Shown one piece after another: positions 11,547 through 22,607 of a stretch of DNA of 64,000 nucleotides. The notes beneath the pieces are model-generated. The model saw nothing but the letters and a program-made list of their open reading frames with translations. It had not been told where the DNA came from and did no database searches. The translations under genes and the position numbers were made by a program. The stretch is taken from assembly GCA_015179045.1 (NCBI GenBank), contig WHUZ01000013.1, positions 1,302,001 to 1,366,000 on the forward strand, written 5' to 3'. This DNA comes from Kalaharituber pfeilii (Eukaryota > Ascomycota > Pezizomycetes > Pezizales > Pezizaceae). How positions within the stretch are numbered: the stretch's first letter is position 1; each line of letters opens with the position of its first letter.

Positions 11547-14179
11547 TTATCCTACAGTAAGTAACTCTGGTTCCTCAAGAGCTACATTTTTGTCACCACT
11601 AATTTCTACTGGAGTCTTGTTCTCCACCTCCTTCAAAGCACGAGGCCCCACAAAACTTTTCCTACCACGTATAAAGTACCACCCAGCTGAGATCGTTGTG
11701 AAGCCAGCAAAGACAACTGAGGCGTAGTCTGGATCAAGTCGCAATGTTAGTCTATTATGCCATCCGTCGCAATATCAAAGTGTAATGAGGAACATGGAAA
11801 GGCATTCCACATACTCATCGACTGCGGCGTCACCGGTATGGACACTGGCATACAAAAGAGCACTGTGGCCAAGCAAATCCAGCATATAGTTAGGACATTG
11901 ATAAAGGCACCAAACCGCCCTAGTGGATACGGCGAGTCTTTGACGGGTTCTCGTTTTCGGATAAGAGAGATGAGGATGGGGGCGCCGTAGGATGTGGAAA
12001 GACAGATGGTGGCAACGCCGGTGAAGGAGGTGAAAGCGGCGGTACTATATGTCAACGCATCAGTTTAGTTGTGCAAATGCTACTAAGTGCCTTGTGAGGG
12101 GAGTTGAGGGTAAGGCACCTTCCAAAGTAGATCAAACCTAGCAAGCAGCAAACGGTGCTGGAGAGGATAATCCCCCAAAGGGGCACATCTAGAGTGTGGT
12201 TAACTTTCGACCAGCTTTTTATATGTTAGTTTGAGCTCAATTGAAGCAAGCATTCTGAAAACATACAGCCTTGAACCCGGAATTGCCCCATCTGCACATT
12301 ACATCAACCATTAGCTGTTCCATAAACAAGTGACCTTTGTCGCCCATACCACGAGCAAAAGCATATGTGCATCGACTAGCTGCAGTCAACGCACCAACTC
12401 CGGCAAAAAATAGGATCCCCAGAACTTGCATGTTCTTATATTAGTGCTCAGCCATGTTATCAACATGAAAGAAACTTACTGAGGAATAGCAATCCAAACC
12501 CACCACTAGGACTTCCAGTTACGGTCTTGAAAAGCAATCCTATTGTAGGAGTCTTAGCAATTTCCTAGGGTAAAAGTACTCGTAATATATACCGATTGGT
12601 TGGCCATTGGCTACCCCCAGCAGAAGCTCAATTTCAGGCAAGACGAAAAGAATGGGGATCAAGTAGAGAACGCCAGTAATCCCAGCAGCCGCTACTGAAA
12701 GGACCATGGCCCTCGGTACCTCTAACTGGGGTGTTTGCACCCTGGTACATAGTTAGATATACTTCCATTTACTTGGTATGAATCACTTACTCTTCACACA
12801 TTGATGCAACCTAGGTAGAAGTTAGTGAACTCTGTGGCTCATATTGAACTGGAGAAAAGACTTACCATTCCGTATCCTGTGAGGGTATAGGCAGCTTGGA
12901 GTAAGCCAACCTGAGGCTACCTTTAGCACATTGTAGCTTTATGTCCTCGTTACAAAACTTACAAAGAAGGCCCAACCGTCAGGCCAGCCACTGGCGCTAG
13001 CATCGTAATGAGTGAATACAAATTTTGCACTCCTCCTTACATCAGCCATCGACAGTATCGTGACCATGATAATCACGACACTTGCGGCCGTCCAATAGAT
13101 ACAAATTTTGTTGATTATATCAAGATAGCGAGAGCCAAAGATATTCACGAGTGCACAAACAATCATGACACCTGACACGAAAACTTGTAAATAGTGCTAT
13201 TTGGAGGATGTTACAGAGGGCTTATTAGGCTTACACCAGTACATCAGAATGGTCTGCCACTCATTTGGGACGAAATCTTCATTCCATAGAGATATGGCAG
13301 ACAGAATCAGTTGGCCACCGGAGAAGTTAATAGATGTTGTGACACTATTCTTTATCAGCTTGAAGCCTCGCAAAGTGGATGGAGTGGAGGACGAACGTCC
13401 AGTTTCCAACAAGTGTCAACCATCCTTGATTTAGCATAATCGATTAGATGGGTATTCTCATCATTTGGGCCAAAGCAACATTTACCAGTGATCCATGATG
13501 CGATTGGCGCATATTCTGGAACCATCCGTGAGCTTTGTATAAACAAGGAACTGGTGTAATGCGTGTAAACCTTTGGTTGATAGCATTGCGGACCACTTAG
13601 AAGGGGTTAGTCAATTGGAGGTAGTTGAAGGAGTGCAAATGGAGATTTCATACATAGTAAACACCTCCCGCAGTCGGATATACAGCACCTTTAGGTGAGC
13701 AATGTCAGAACAGTACATATATGTTGATTGGGGCGAATTACAGATCTCCGCCAAACTAGCTGCGATGCACAAGCTGATCAAACTGACCGCAATCCAGCCC
13801 CATATAACAGTTACAGCCTGTCCATCAGTAAGTGAAATGGAGAATGTTGTACTCAGACCCTATAATGCGAAGGGTTTTTCATTAGCTCAATTACCAGCAC
13901 GTTTAGTCGAAAGCCCTACAAATGGAACAGCTGATTCATTACTAAGATTAGCACTTGTTATAAATTGCAAGCAGGAAAGGTGACAGACCCATAATTGCGA
14001 AAGATCTGTCAACGGTAGACACAAGTTAGCTTGTATAGGCTTTCTAACTTTGGTACAACAGGAGTGGGAACATACAACCCTAATATTGATATCATGCTGA
14101 GATTTCGAGGGAGTTCCGCCTTGTAGCCCATTTTCGCCAACTGCTCGTCAGCAGATGTGTCCACCTGCCTCGGCGCCAT
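11547..14179 (-). CDS. GABA/amino-acid permease (APC superfamily, UGA4-like), about 19 exons
   Basis: Splicing about 18 short GT..AG introns (roughly 40-90 nt) on the minus strand gives an uninterrupted product of about 523 residues. It runs from ATG 14179, which opens MAPRQVDTSADEQLAKMGY, to the stop at 11547. Every junction keeps frame. Family landmarks appear in order: AELPRNLSMISILG, FAIMAVPFGLSTT, SLTDGQAVTVIWGW, AASLAEICAVYPTAGGVYY, SWITGWLTLVGNW, NIFGSRYLDIINK, LTGYGMVASMCEE, EVPRAMVLSV, ANGQPIG, AASRCTYAFARDGAIPG, HTLDVPLWG, FTGVATICLSTSYG and ATVLFCMPVSIPVTP. These match the GABA/choline permease branch of the APC superfamily, proton-coupled plasma-membrane carriers with about 12 transmembrane helices. 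The length is near the usual 510-540 residues. The exact substrate (GABA, choline, polyamine or another amino acid) cannot be told from sequence. The many introns make the gene look broken at first reading, but I find no internal stop once spliced. Confidence 0.85.
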
Positions 14180-17100
14180 CCTGACCGAGGTTCACGATAG
14201 ATGTGAATTGTTCGAAGTATCCGAGTTTGTATCTCCAGTGGCTTCGGGACTGTGCGATGTGGACCAGCTCTTGATGAGTGCCTTCGGGGTCTCTGTCAGA
14301 AGTCCTCGGTTCAATTCTGAAACAGTCTCTGCCCCAGCCTTTAGCTTTAGCTCATAAGTTCACAAGAAGCGTCGATATCACTACAGCCTGACAGATAACA
14401 CTCCTCCGGATGCGGTTTCCTTTCAAGCGTTTGAAGAACGAAGTTGTCGTATTCGAAAGTCAAAATCGCAGATTGAGGCTCGAGTTCATCTGAACCTCGC
14501 TGATGGGGAAATTAATGTTGTTTTTCTTCAAGCAAGAGCATCAGAAAAGTTATGGTACCGCTGCAAGCTCGCCTCGTGGTCACTTTCTCTAAATTGACAA
14601 GGAGTTCGCTTTATCTACGCCCCTGCCAGCATATGCACCCAGCTATCGTCTCCTTGGGCTCTTTATCTGTCCATTTGGGAAGGTATGTAGCTTGATTGCG
14701 ATCATATAGCTGGAAGGAAACAGATCCAGGGTCTTCGCAGCCTAAGGTTATCTAAACCCTAATTGACCTGACCGCATGTTCTAGTACATGTGCTTTGAAG
14801 CAAGTTTGTAAGATAGTTGCTAACTGAATCTTGTCCTCCAATACCAGCATTGACGGTGGTAAATGCTTAGTGTTCTTAAACCCGGGAAATCATTTCCCTG
14901 ACCTGAGCCTCCCTATCCATGGATCCTATAAGTAAACTAGCACGAGTATATACCACAAGCGAGTCCCGAAGGATTGATCTTTGATTTGTTTGCCTGAACG
15001 CATCTCCCCTCAGATACTCAGATAGAAATCACATCTACAAAAGTCCCACATATCTCTTCGTTATTAGCGTGACCCCTGGAAGCGTCAACAAAACCAAGGA
15101 AATGATACTTAGCTTCAGAATGCCTGGGTAGATATGTAATTCTCGCAACCGGAGATATAGTCACGTCACCATAAGCACCTGCACGGGAGCTGCAGTAGCT
15201 GCAATGCGCGGTGCACGAGGTGATCATGAGGACGGCTGCGTTCGGGCGCATGCAGCAGGGCAGAGAAGCTTTTATGATATGTATCATACCCCACCACAAT
15301 TGCTGAGATGGAGGGGCGCCAAGAGATCGTTGAGGATGCAATTGCCTCTTCTGGTAATCGTTCCCCAAATGGGTACCTCTTTCTTCAAGTTCGCCCGATT
15401 AAGAGCGGCAAGCAGGCTACAAACGAAGAGTACTTGGCATGTTGACAGTGGAGCGTATTGCATTCCTTCTGCTTTGAAACAAGGGCTTGGAAAGATAAAC
15501 TTGTCTAAGTATTTACAAGAAGTATATCGCAGTCAGGCTGAGGTTGCAATGCAATCTTGAGACCTATGCAGGCTAATCAACAACCTGGAAAGCACATCTC
15601 TTCACCCATGCTTCTGGGTTCGTAGACATATGGTACTTCATTGTATATTAAAATATTAATGCTGTCCGCGGCACGAGACAAGTGACCAGTTGCGTTCTTT
15701 GAGAATCAGCTGATAACCATCATCGGCATGGTACCTGTATCGTGAGACACTACTTAAGTACTTTGGGTAGCACCCTGTGCATGTAACAAGCCGAGGAATA
15801 GGTATTTGGCAATGCTCGATCTATAATTCTATGCTTACCTGGGACGACTTTCACAGTTGCCCCTGAACTATGCGACTCTCAGGTGTTCTTCACGGTTGTG
15901 GTCAGCGGCCGACTCTGTATTGTTTTTGGAGGGACAAATTTTGGAATAAGAAGTGTGAGGAATTCCAAGGACGCGGAGTCGCCTAGCTAAAGGGAGTGTA
16001 TAGTCTCACCACTTCGTGGATGCAAGGGCCTGAAATTTGCGTCCCTGTCATGAGACTCTTTGCATAGGTATGTATTTAGATTACTTATGTACTCGGGGTA
16101 CCAAAAAGTAGGTCATACAAGTCTAATAGAGCGTCTGATGTTTACTTTGATTGACTGCTTGCGTGCAGTCCGTAATACCAGCATTTACGTCGCCAGTTCT
16201 ACTACATGAATTAATTTTGCGCCGATCCTGATAACTCTCCACTGTCAGCAGCACCCGCGAGTACATGATAGATGTCTCTATTGGAAATCGCCTCACAAAA
16301 GATAGAGGAGCATGGCCTAGGAACAAAGGGTTCCACTCTCACCCTCACCCTGCCAAGCTGGAGGTTCACCCACTGTTGTCACTACTTAACCATACTAGGT
16401 AGTTGAGAAATATAACCTGCCGAGGCTGCTGCGACCTTAATTGCAATTGCAATTCAGTGCACCTGAAGCACCTAAAGCTGGAGAAAGTTAGGTGTAGCGA
16501 GGGGAGCATCATTTCTTCACCGCCCCGTTTCTTGTCCGCTGGCTAAACTCTCTCTCGTCCCACCCATGACGGGTGCACCGAGGTTCATGAATGTTTTATG
16601 TATTATCTTGAGATCAAACTATATATAGACCCGTACGTATGTATATGCGTCTTCTAAATTCCACCTTGCTCTGGAACTGCAATACCTTCACACATTGGCT
16701 CTATATATCAACTTCTGCAATGCTTATGTGCTCATAGGGCCCCGCTGACCCTACAGTTGGGAGCCGGACTTGGGGGCCGTATTAAATTACGCAGGAGTCT
16801 CGGATTGTTTGACAACGTCACTAAAATAAACTAGGAAGCCATAAGGTTATTAGGGGGTTTTAACAGAAAACATTATCTCTGAAAGACAGTAGAGTTGCCA
16901 AGCCTATCACATGATGGCGAGAATCTACATCGTACCAGTATGTACGTATTTATGTCGTTAGAGTTACCTTCAAACGCAAAATACTATGCATAATGACTTG
17001 GCCAGCAGTAACAGCTGAGACATTTTCTTGTATCGAGCGGATCTCGACTCAACTATGTGATCTCATAGTGCTTATGAGCGCTTTGTGACAGTAATAGTTT

Positions 17101-17187
17101 GCACTGTCACAGATGATGGGAGATCCAGCATTTCATATGCTTCAATTGACGTACTAGAAGGTTGCGTTCTTCCCTATTGAAAGTACA
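14180..17187. other. Gene-free spacer
   Basis: Three kilobases with only short, unsupported open frames, for example at 15018-15368 (-) and 15204-15560 (+). I recognise no protein family and no matching splice structure. The first few hundred bases are the presumed promoter of the permease. Confidence 0.6.
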
Positions 17188-17506
17188 GTGCGTAGGCAAA
17201 AGTCTTCGGGACTATGTAGTATAAGGAAAAGCGTTTTACCAAACCTTGGAGTCACGAGCATGCATCCAAGAGGACCCCCCTTGAGAAAACACAACAACTC
17301 AACCAAAAGTACTCCTTTTTGAATTCTGAGAAAGGATACAGCTTCTGTGATGGCCATTCATGTGCTCTATTATTTTTCGCAATTCTTTAGGTACTTTATT
17401 GATTTTTTAGTGATTTTTCGAACAGTACTGAAAAAAAGAGATGCAAGGAGGGTCCACGTCTTGCTTTTCCTTATACTGCATAGTCCCGAAGACTTTGCCT
17501 ATGCAC
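17188..17506. repeat. Foldback element with about 45-bp inverted arms
   Basis: The left arm at 17188-17233 (GTGCGTAGGCAAAAGTCTTC...) is the near-perfect reverse complement of 17463-17506. The two are separated by about 230 bp of AT-rich sequence. The outer 13 bases TTTGCCTATGCAC are duplicated in tandem at 17507-17519. No protein is encoded. It resembles a non-autonomous terminal-inverted-repeat element. I could not find a clear target duplication. Confidence 0.7.
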
Positions 17507-17626
17507 TTTGCCTATGCACGTAATGTACGTTCAGAAAGACTATGCATAGCATAACTGGACGTCCGATGAGTCGCCAGATCCCCTGTGCACGATCCTCAAA
17601 CCAAGGCTGCGGGGAATGGGTCTTGC

Positions 17627-17712
17627 CTACTAGCTAGTAAAATATGTATTCGGACATAGCGCATAATGTGCATTGGTACCCCTGTCCGAATACATATTTT
17701 ACTGGCTAGTAG
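17627..17712. repeat. 30-bp inverted repeat (hairpin, 26-nt loop)
   Basis: The arm at 17627-17656 and the arm at 17683-17712 are reverse complements with one mismatch. The core is AAAATATGTATTCGGACA. The dyad lies 120 bp beyond the foldback element at 17188-17506 and has no coding content. Confidence 0.85.
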
Positions 17713-18487
17713 AAGCGCAAAGCCTGTGACTGCATCAACCGGTACAGGACTGAACGTGGGTTTAGGTAGATAGGGAGAAGATTGAGTGGGTGGGGAAGAA
17801 TCTAACGTGGGTACATAAGTATGCATACCTTAATGTATACCTACGTAGGCATAGTCTGGTTAGAACATGAGGATTGCTGTATTATTCGGGGTGGCGCCTT
17901 TGACCGTCCCACCTAAAACGCTCCAGAGCAGGCGATGACACGTTCCTTGCTGCACCAATCATGCCACTTCATCCCCATCCCAGCACGCCATGCATTCACT
18001 TACACCTTCATTATCCCACCATTTCTTCACCCCAAGGATGTGTGTGCACACTGAATATGGACCTCGCCATCCCACCTCCAGTGCCAATTCCCGCAGGGTC
18101 TCAGCAGTGCTGGCTCATTAACGTGTTGGTGTTGTTCAGCTGCTCCCTCAATGTGCTGATCATGGGCTGCCCCAATAAAAATGCACCGCGCCGTTATGTT
18201 GCTTTTTCTGGACAGGTCCAGCCAGTTTACATGCCTCCACTTGCTATCGGTTTCCCATAGACTGACCCCATAGCATGATACGAGATACATATGTATCCCT
18301 CTCTGCAAGACTACGGCACTGTTGCTGCCTGTTGCCCTTTGTATGACGACAGCCATGAATTACATCTAGTATCTCACCTTCAACCCCCAACATCCACACA
18401 GAAGCCTGGGAATGAATTTGGGGAAGAGTTCCAGGGTTCGATGAAGGACGAAATTTAGCAGTACAGCAGCCATTAGATGTATACGCT
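17713..18487. other. Spacer upstream of the F-box gene
   Basis: No supported gene. Open frames at 17961-18260 (+) and 18027-18356 (-) overlap each other and lack recognisable domains. Confidence 0.5.
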
Positions 18488-20360
18488 ATGCCTCATCTTC
18501 ATCGAAGAAGAAATGGCCCGGTGCCCGTCACAAAGAGAAGGGAAATACAGCTACCAGTCGTACTATGGAATATGATTCTGGACGAGGTACAGTGGCCTTC
18601 GCTGTAAATTAGCTAAATTGCTAATTGTGTTTGAAGATTAATTGTGTCTCAACTCTGTCAAGGTTATGTCTTGTATCCCATTCCCTACACCAGTTGGTCG
18701 TACCGAGATTGTACAAGAGCATTGGAATAATATACAAGTCCTTTTCCGATGTGCAATAATTAAATATAACGACAGATTAACGAATTTAACTCCATACAAA
18801 GGTAATGCATTACCTCTTGTCAATTGGAGCCTCCTTCGCTATACTCAATTATTGGTCATACTTGACGCCGGGACGACAAGTCACCCTTATGATCCTCCGT
18901 ATACTGTTGGAACATGTAGGTGGTGCGAGGCTTGTCTTGACTTAAAAACTCAAGTCAATGAAGTGGGATATGCTGGACTTGGAGCAGTTTTGGCCAATAT
19001 GCCTTCTCTTGAGGAAGTACAATGGTTAAGACTACATTCTAATGGCCAGGCTCCCAACGAATGCCTCAGAGCACTAAGGAATAAGATTAAACGAAGGATC
19101 AAGAACATTATGTTGGACTTGAATGTATCACAATCGTTTGACAGAGGAGTAACGAGAGGCAACAGCAAGAATTTTGTACATTCAATCAGTGGCCTTGTGG
19201 GGTTGGAGTCATTAATGTTGAAAAATGTTGAAGACACCATTTTAGTGCAGACAGTTGGACAATACTTGCACTCGTCTCCAGGGAAGCTGGTACAGAACGT
19301 TAGAATTGAGCTTAAAACTGACACCGCTCAGAGTCCGAGTTTATTGAACGAGCTTTTACTTCCTAGAATCGACGATAATTTCGGGACAATACATAAACTC
19401 AGACTTCAGTCTTTGCACCTAACATTTTGGAACAAGTCTGGATGATACTTTCAGCGATTTCATAGATTCGACTGCCTTGAGAAGTCTTAGACTTGTTCAC
19501 TGTTCTTGGGTACCTGCAATGCTTGGAGAAAATCATCCGACCCCAGCTCTGTTTCCGAATTTGAAGATCTTTCATTTGGGGGGTAGATACGAGCATCTAC
19601 CACGCGTCTTTGACCATCTGCCTATCCTTGAAAAGCTTACTGTGACTGTGGAGTTTCGAATCGAGTATAATTATAATGGAGGCATAACAAAATATCTGCG
19701 AAAGAAAGGAATGGGTCTCAAAAGGTTAGGATTGAAGTTTCAGCGTGTCCCAAGAATTTCGAAAGCAAATGAACAGAACTATCGTCTCTGGCAAAGTACA
19801 GAACATGCTCTTCTTGAGTGTGTGAAGAACTCTTGCTCAAATCTGGAAGAGATTGGTTTATGGAATACATCTTCACCAGTAAGTGTTTCTGTACCTTTTT
19901 TTCTTTTTTTCTTCTTTCTTTTTTCTTTTTTTTATGCACGCTCTATACAGACCATTAGTTCGTGGAAAACGCGCTCCCTGGCCTTCCTCAGCTGCGAGCT
20001 ATTTCCTTCAACTCACAATTACCCAATTTTGGTGTCGATGCTTACTCTCCCACCCCACTACCGGAGGGGCTCTCTGCTGTATTGAGAATTTACAATCATG
20101 TATTGCGGGCTCGTGAGCAGCTGTTTCCTGGTGCCCGAGGACCTACAAAATTGAAATATATCAAGCTCAACCTCGATGCGTGGGAAGTGTTCAGACCCCA
20201 AGGAGACTCCATGAACACGAGATTTTGGAGACTGTCAAGAACCCACCTAGACATACCAGCAATTTTTCTTGTTGAGGACTTGGAGGGCCTCGCCCATTGT
20301 TGGGCGACAGAGGGAACTAAGGAAAGCAATGCCAAAAGCAGAACTGCTCGGCCACCGTGA
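18488..20360 (+). CDS. F-box / leucine-rich-repeat-like protein (one uncertain junction)
   Basis: Exon 1 (18488-18586) encodes MPHLHRRRN... ending in an F-box-like QLPVVLWNMILDE. A 76-nt intron follows, then exon 2 from 18663. An intron at 19879-19958 joins to the last exon, 19959-20360. The body has LRR-like LxxLxL spacing (KLRLQSLHL, LRSLRLVHCSW, LPILEKLTV). It would recruit substrates to an SCF ubiquitin ligase through Skp1, but the targets are unknown. Between about 19409 and 19454 the frame changes. Either a 46-nt intron (gtcttt...ctaac...tttcag, phase-correct, giving about 556 residues) is removed, or one extra base is present and the protein reads through (about 571 residues). The bridging sequence reads like real protein (FWNKS then DDTFSDFID), which slightly favours the second option. 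Many such F-box genes in fungi are lineage-specific and evolve fast. Confidence 0.65.
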
Positions 20361-21565
20361 GCCTCTGCATTACAGGAATTTGAGGCTCAATAAGGCAAAC
20401 CAAATTCGGTAATTGGAGGCGCCGAAATGACTTTACGGATTGTCTTTCAATAACCAAGTTCCCCATTCCGGCTCAGGCGGATATCGTTTCCCTCGTGCAA
20501 GTCTAGGCCCACGAAACGAGGTTCTGTGGGTATCCATGTTTCCGTGAGACCCACACCTACCTCTGACTATATGTTCAGAAGTATTGTGACTGAGGTAAAG
20601 TGGCGGACAGGAAGGGCTGGGCGGCCGACGTTTTCCTGATATCCTTTTTCTCGTACGATCACTCTGGTTCTTACTTCACATGAGGGCATTAGTTTAACTC
20701 TGTTAAGCACTTTACTACGGTATAAGGCGTTGCATTTAGATTTAACGCCGACTTGGGCAGGTACAGAAATCTCTGACCGGTTCGGAGCATTTTCAAGGGC
20801 ATAGCCTATCTCTAAATTGCACGCATGCATTCATAGGCAGGAGTGTCATATCAGAAGGAGGGAAGGGGAATTACAGGCCTCACCTGGGGTAATGGGAGTA
20901 CTTTGCCGTCTTCTGACTTTCTGTGGGGTAATTAGACGGGTGGCATGGAGTTCATTTTGTTTGATTCCTTACTTCCTATAGGGAAATATTCGGTTTTATG
21001 CTACAATCACTGAAGCATGTAAAACACTTAAATTATTGGTTAGTGCATGCGGCATATCAATCCATCCTCACCAAGCATCAAAAAGAGATTATATTCAAAA
21101 TCCGCGTTGTCACGATGTGTTGGGTGATTTTGTGTCGGGTGATTTTGTGTATCACTACTAGTGGTTGCACTAGTACCGGCGAGATACATTCATATGGTTA
21201 TTCATGAGATCACGTTTACGATTTGTTTATACTGGTTTGCATGTGCATTGAATTTATCAAAGTGTAAAGTAGCTTAATTTAGAAGTATAAAGTATGCCTG
21301 CAGTAACGTGGAGCTTCACAATGTGGCGTGGGATGAGTATACACTGGCAATAGGGTAGTTTAATAACCAGGCGCTGAACTAGCAGCAAGGTAGTATTCAG
21401 TATATATCTGCGCATGATGCTAGGTGAGGGGAAGAATTGAGAGGCATTAGTGATGGCGTGGGGTGAAATAAGGACTGGAGACGTCTGAACTGATATGGGA
21501 GTAGTCTGGTTGTGGGGGAGGATGGGTGACAAGATGCCGTAGGGGACGGTCATGTGATAAGTATT
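20361..21565. other. Gene-free spacer
   Basis: No frame here has recognisable protein character. The stretch runs from the 3' flank of the F-box gene to the inverted-arm element at 21566. Confidence 0.55.
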
Positions 21566-22607
21566 GTCGCTTACCTATTAGTGACCAAGCACCTATCAAC
21601 AACCGATCTCTTAGCACTCCTCCTCCAACTTCCACATGCAATATCTTCGGCATCAGGCATGCTAGTAACATGAGGCAAATTGCGGAATATACAGCAGGTG
21701 CACCTGAAGATTTGGAGAATATTTGATGGATACACCCTTGATTAATTCAATGATATACAGAGAAAGTATAGCAGAAAGTATAGCATTCAACTCCCCTCTT
21801 GTATAGCAAAGGATAATATACTATATTACGGTAACAGAGGTGGTAAACCCAGAGAGTTACCGTCCGCCAGGCCTTGACTAGCGATGCACTAGTCCCCTGC
21901 GTAGCACTCATTTATGCGACTGCGACGCTGTCGGCTGCCGCATATCGCCCGCGTCATATGCGCATCCACCGACCGTCCCACCTAATGTTGCGGTAACAAA
22001 AGTAGTAGTAATTAGTATAAATTTGTACTTGCTAATAGAATATAGCAGTTAAAAAACTTGTTTATCATATACCCACTACTCTAATATATATTTGCTATGC
22101 AAACACTATTGATTTCATCAAGAGTATGGAAATACTGCTTATATTAATTGCAGTAGAGTATATTATGTATATATTAACAGTTTTTGGCACTTCTGACACT
22201 TTTAAATATTTTTGTGACTGCTTTTAAGGCTACAGAAATCCATACCAACCTTATCCTATTACTATTTAAGCTAGCTACCTTTTTCTATAGTCATTTGAGA
22301 GTGTGAAGAGCTATAGTTGAGGATAGTAATGTAGTATTTAGTATATGTTATCCTGGACTATGTAAGAGGGGGGTTAAATGCTATACTTCCCCTGCATATC
22401 ATTAAATTAAAAAAGGTGTACATATAGTGTAGCCATCAAATATTCTCCAAATATTCAGGCACACATGCTGTATATTCCGCAATTTACCTCATGTTGCTAG
22501 CATGCCTGACCCCGAAGATATTGCATGTGGAAGTTGTAGGGGAGAAGGAGTCCCAAGAGATCGGTTACTAATAGGTGCTCGGTCACTAATCTAAGTAGGT
22601 AAGCGAC
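21566..22607. mobile_element. 1.04-kb element with 165-175 bp terminal inverted repeats
   Basis: The left arm at 21566-21729 begins GTCGCTTACCTATTAGTGAC. The right arm at 22433-22607 ends GGTAAGCGAC and is its diverged reverse complement. Shared internal landmarks are the GCATGCTAG(C/T)AACATGAGG block and GGAGAATATTTGATGG. The interior is AT-rich, has no transposase, and contains at 21831-21990 a module also found near 58934. It is a non-autonomous foldback or MITE-like element whose superfamily I cannot assign. I see no clean target-site duplication. Confidence 0.7.
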
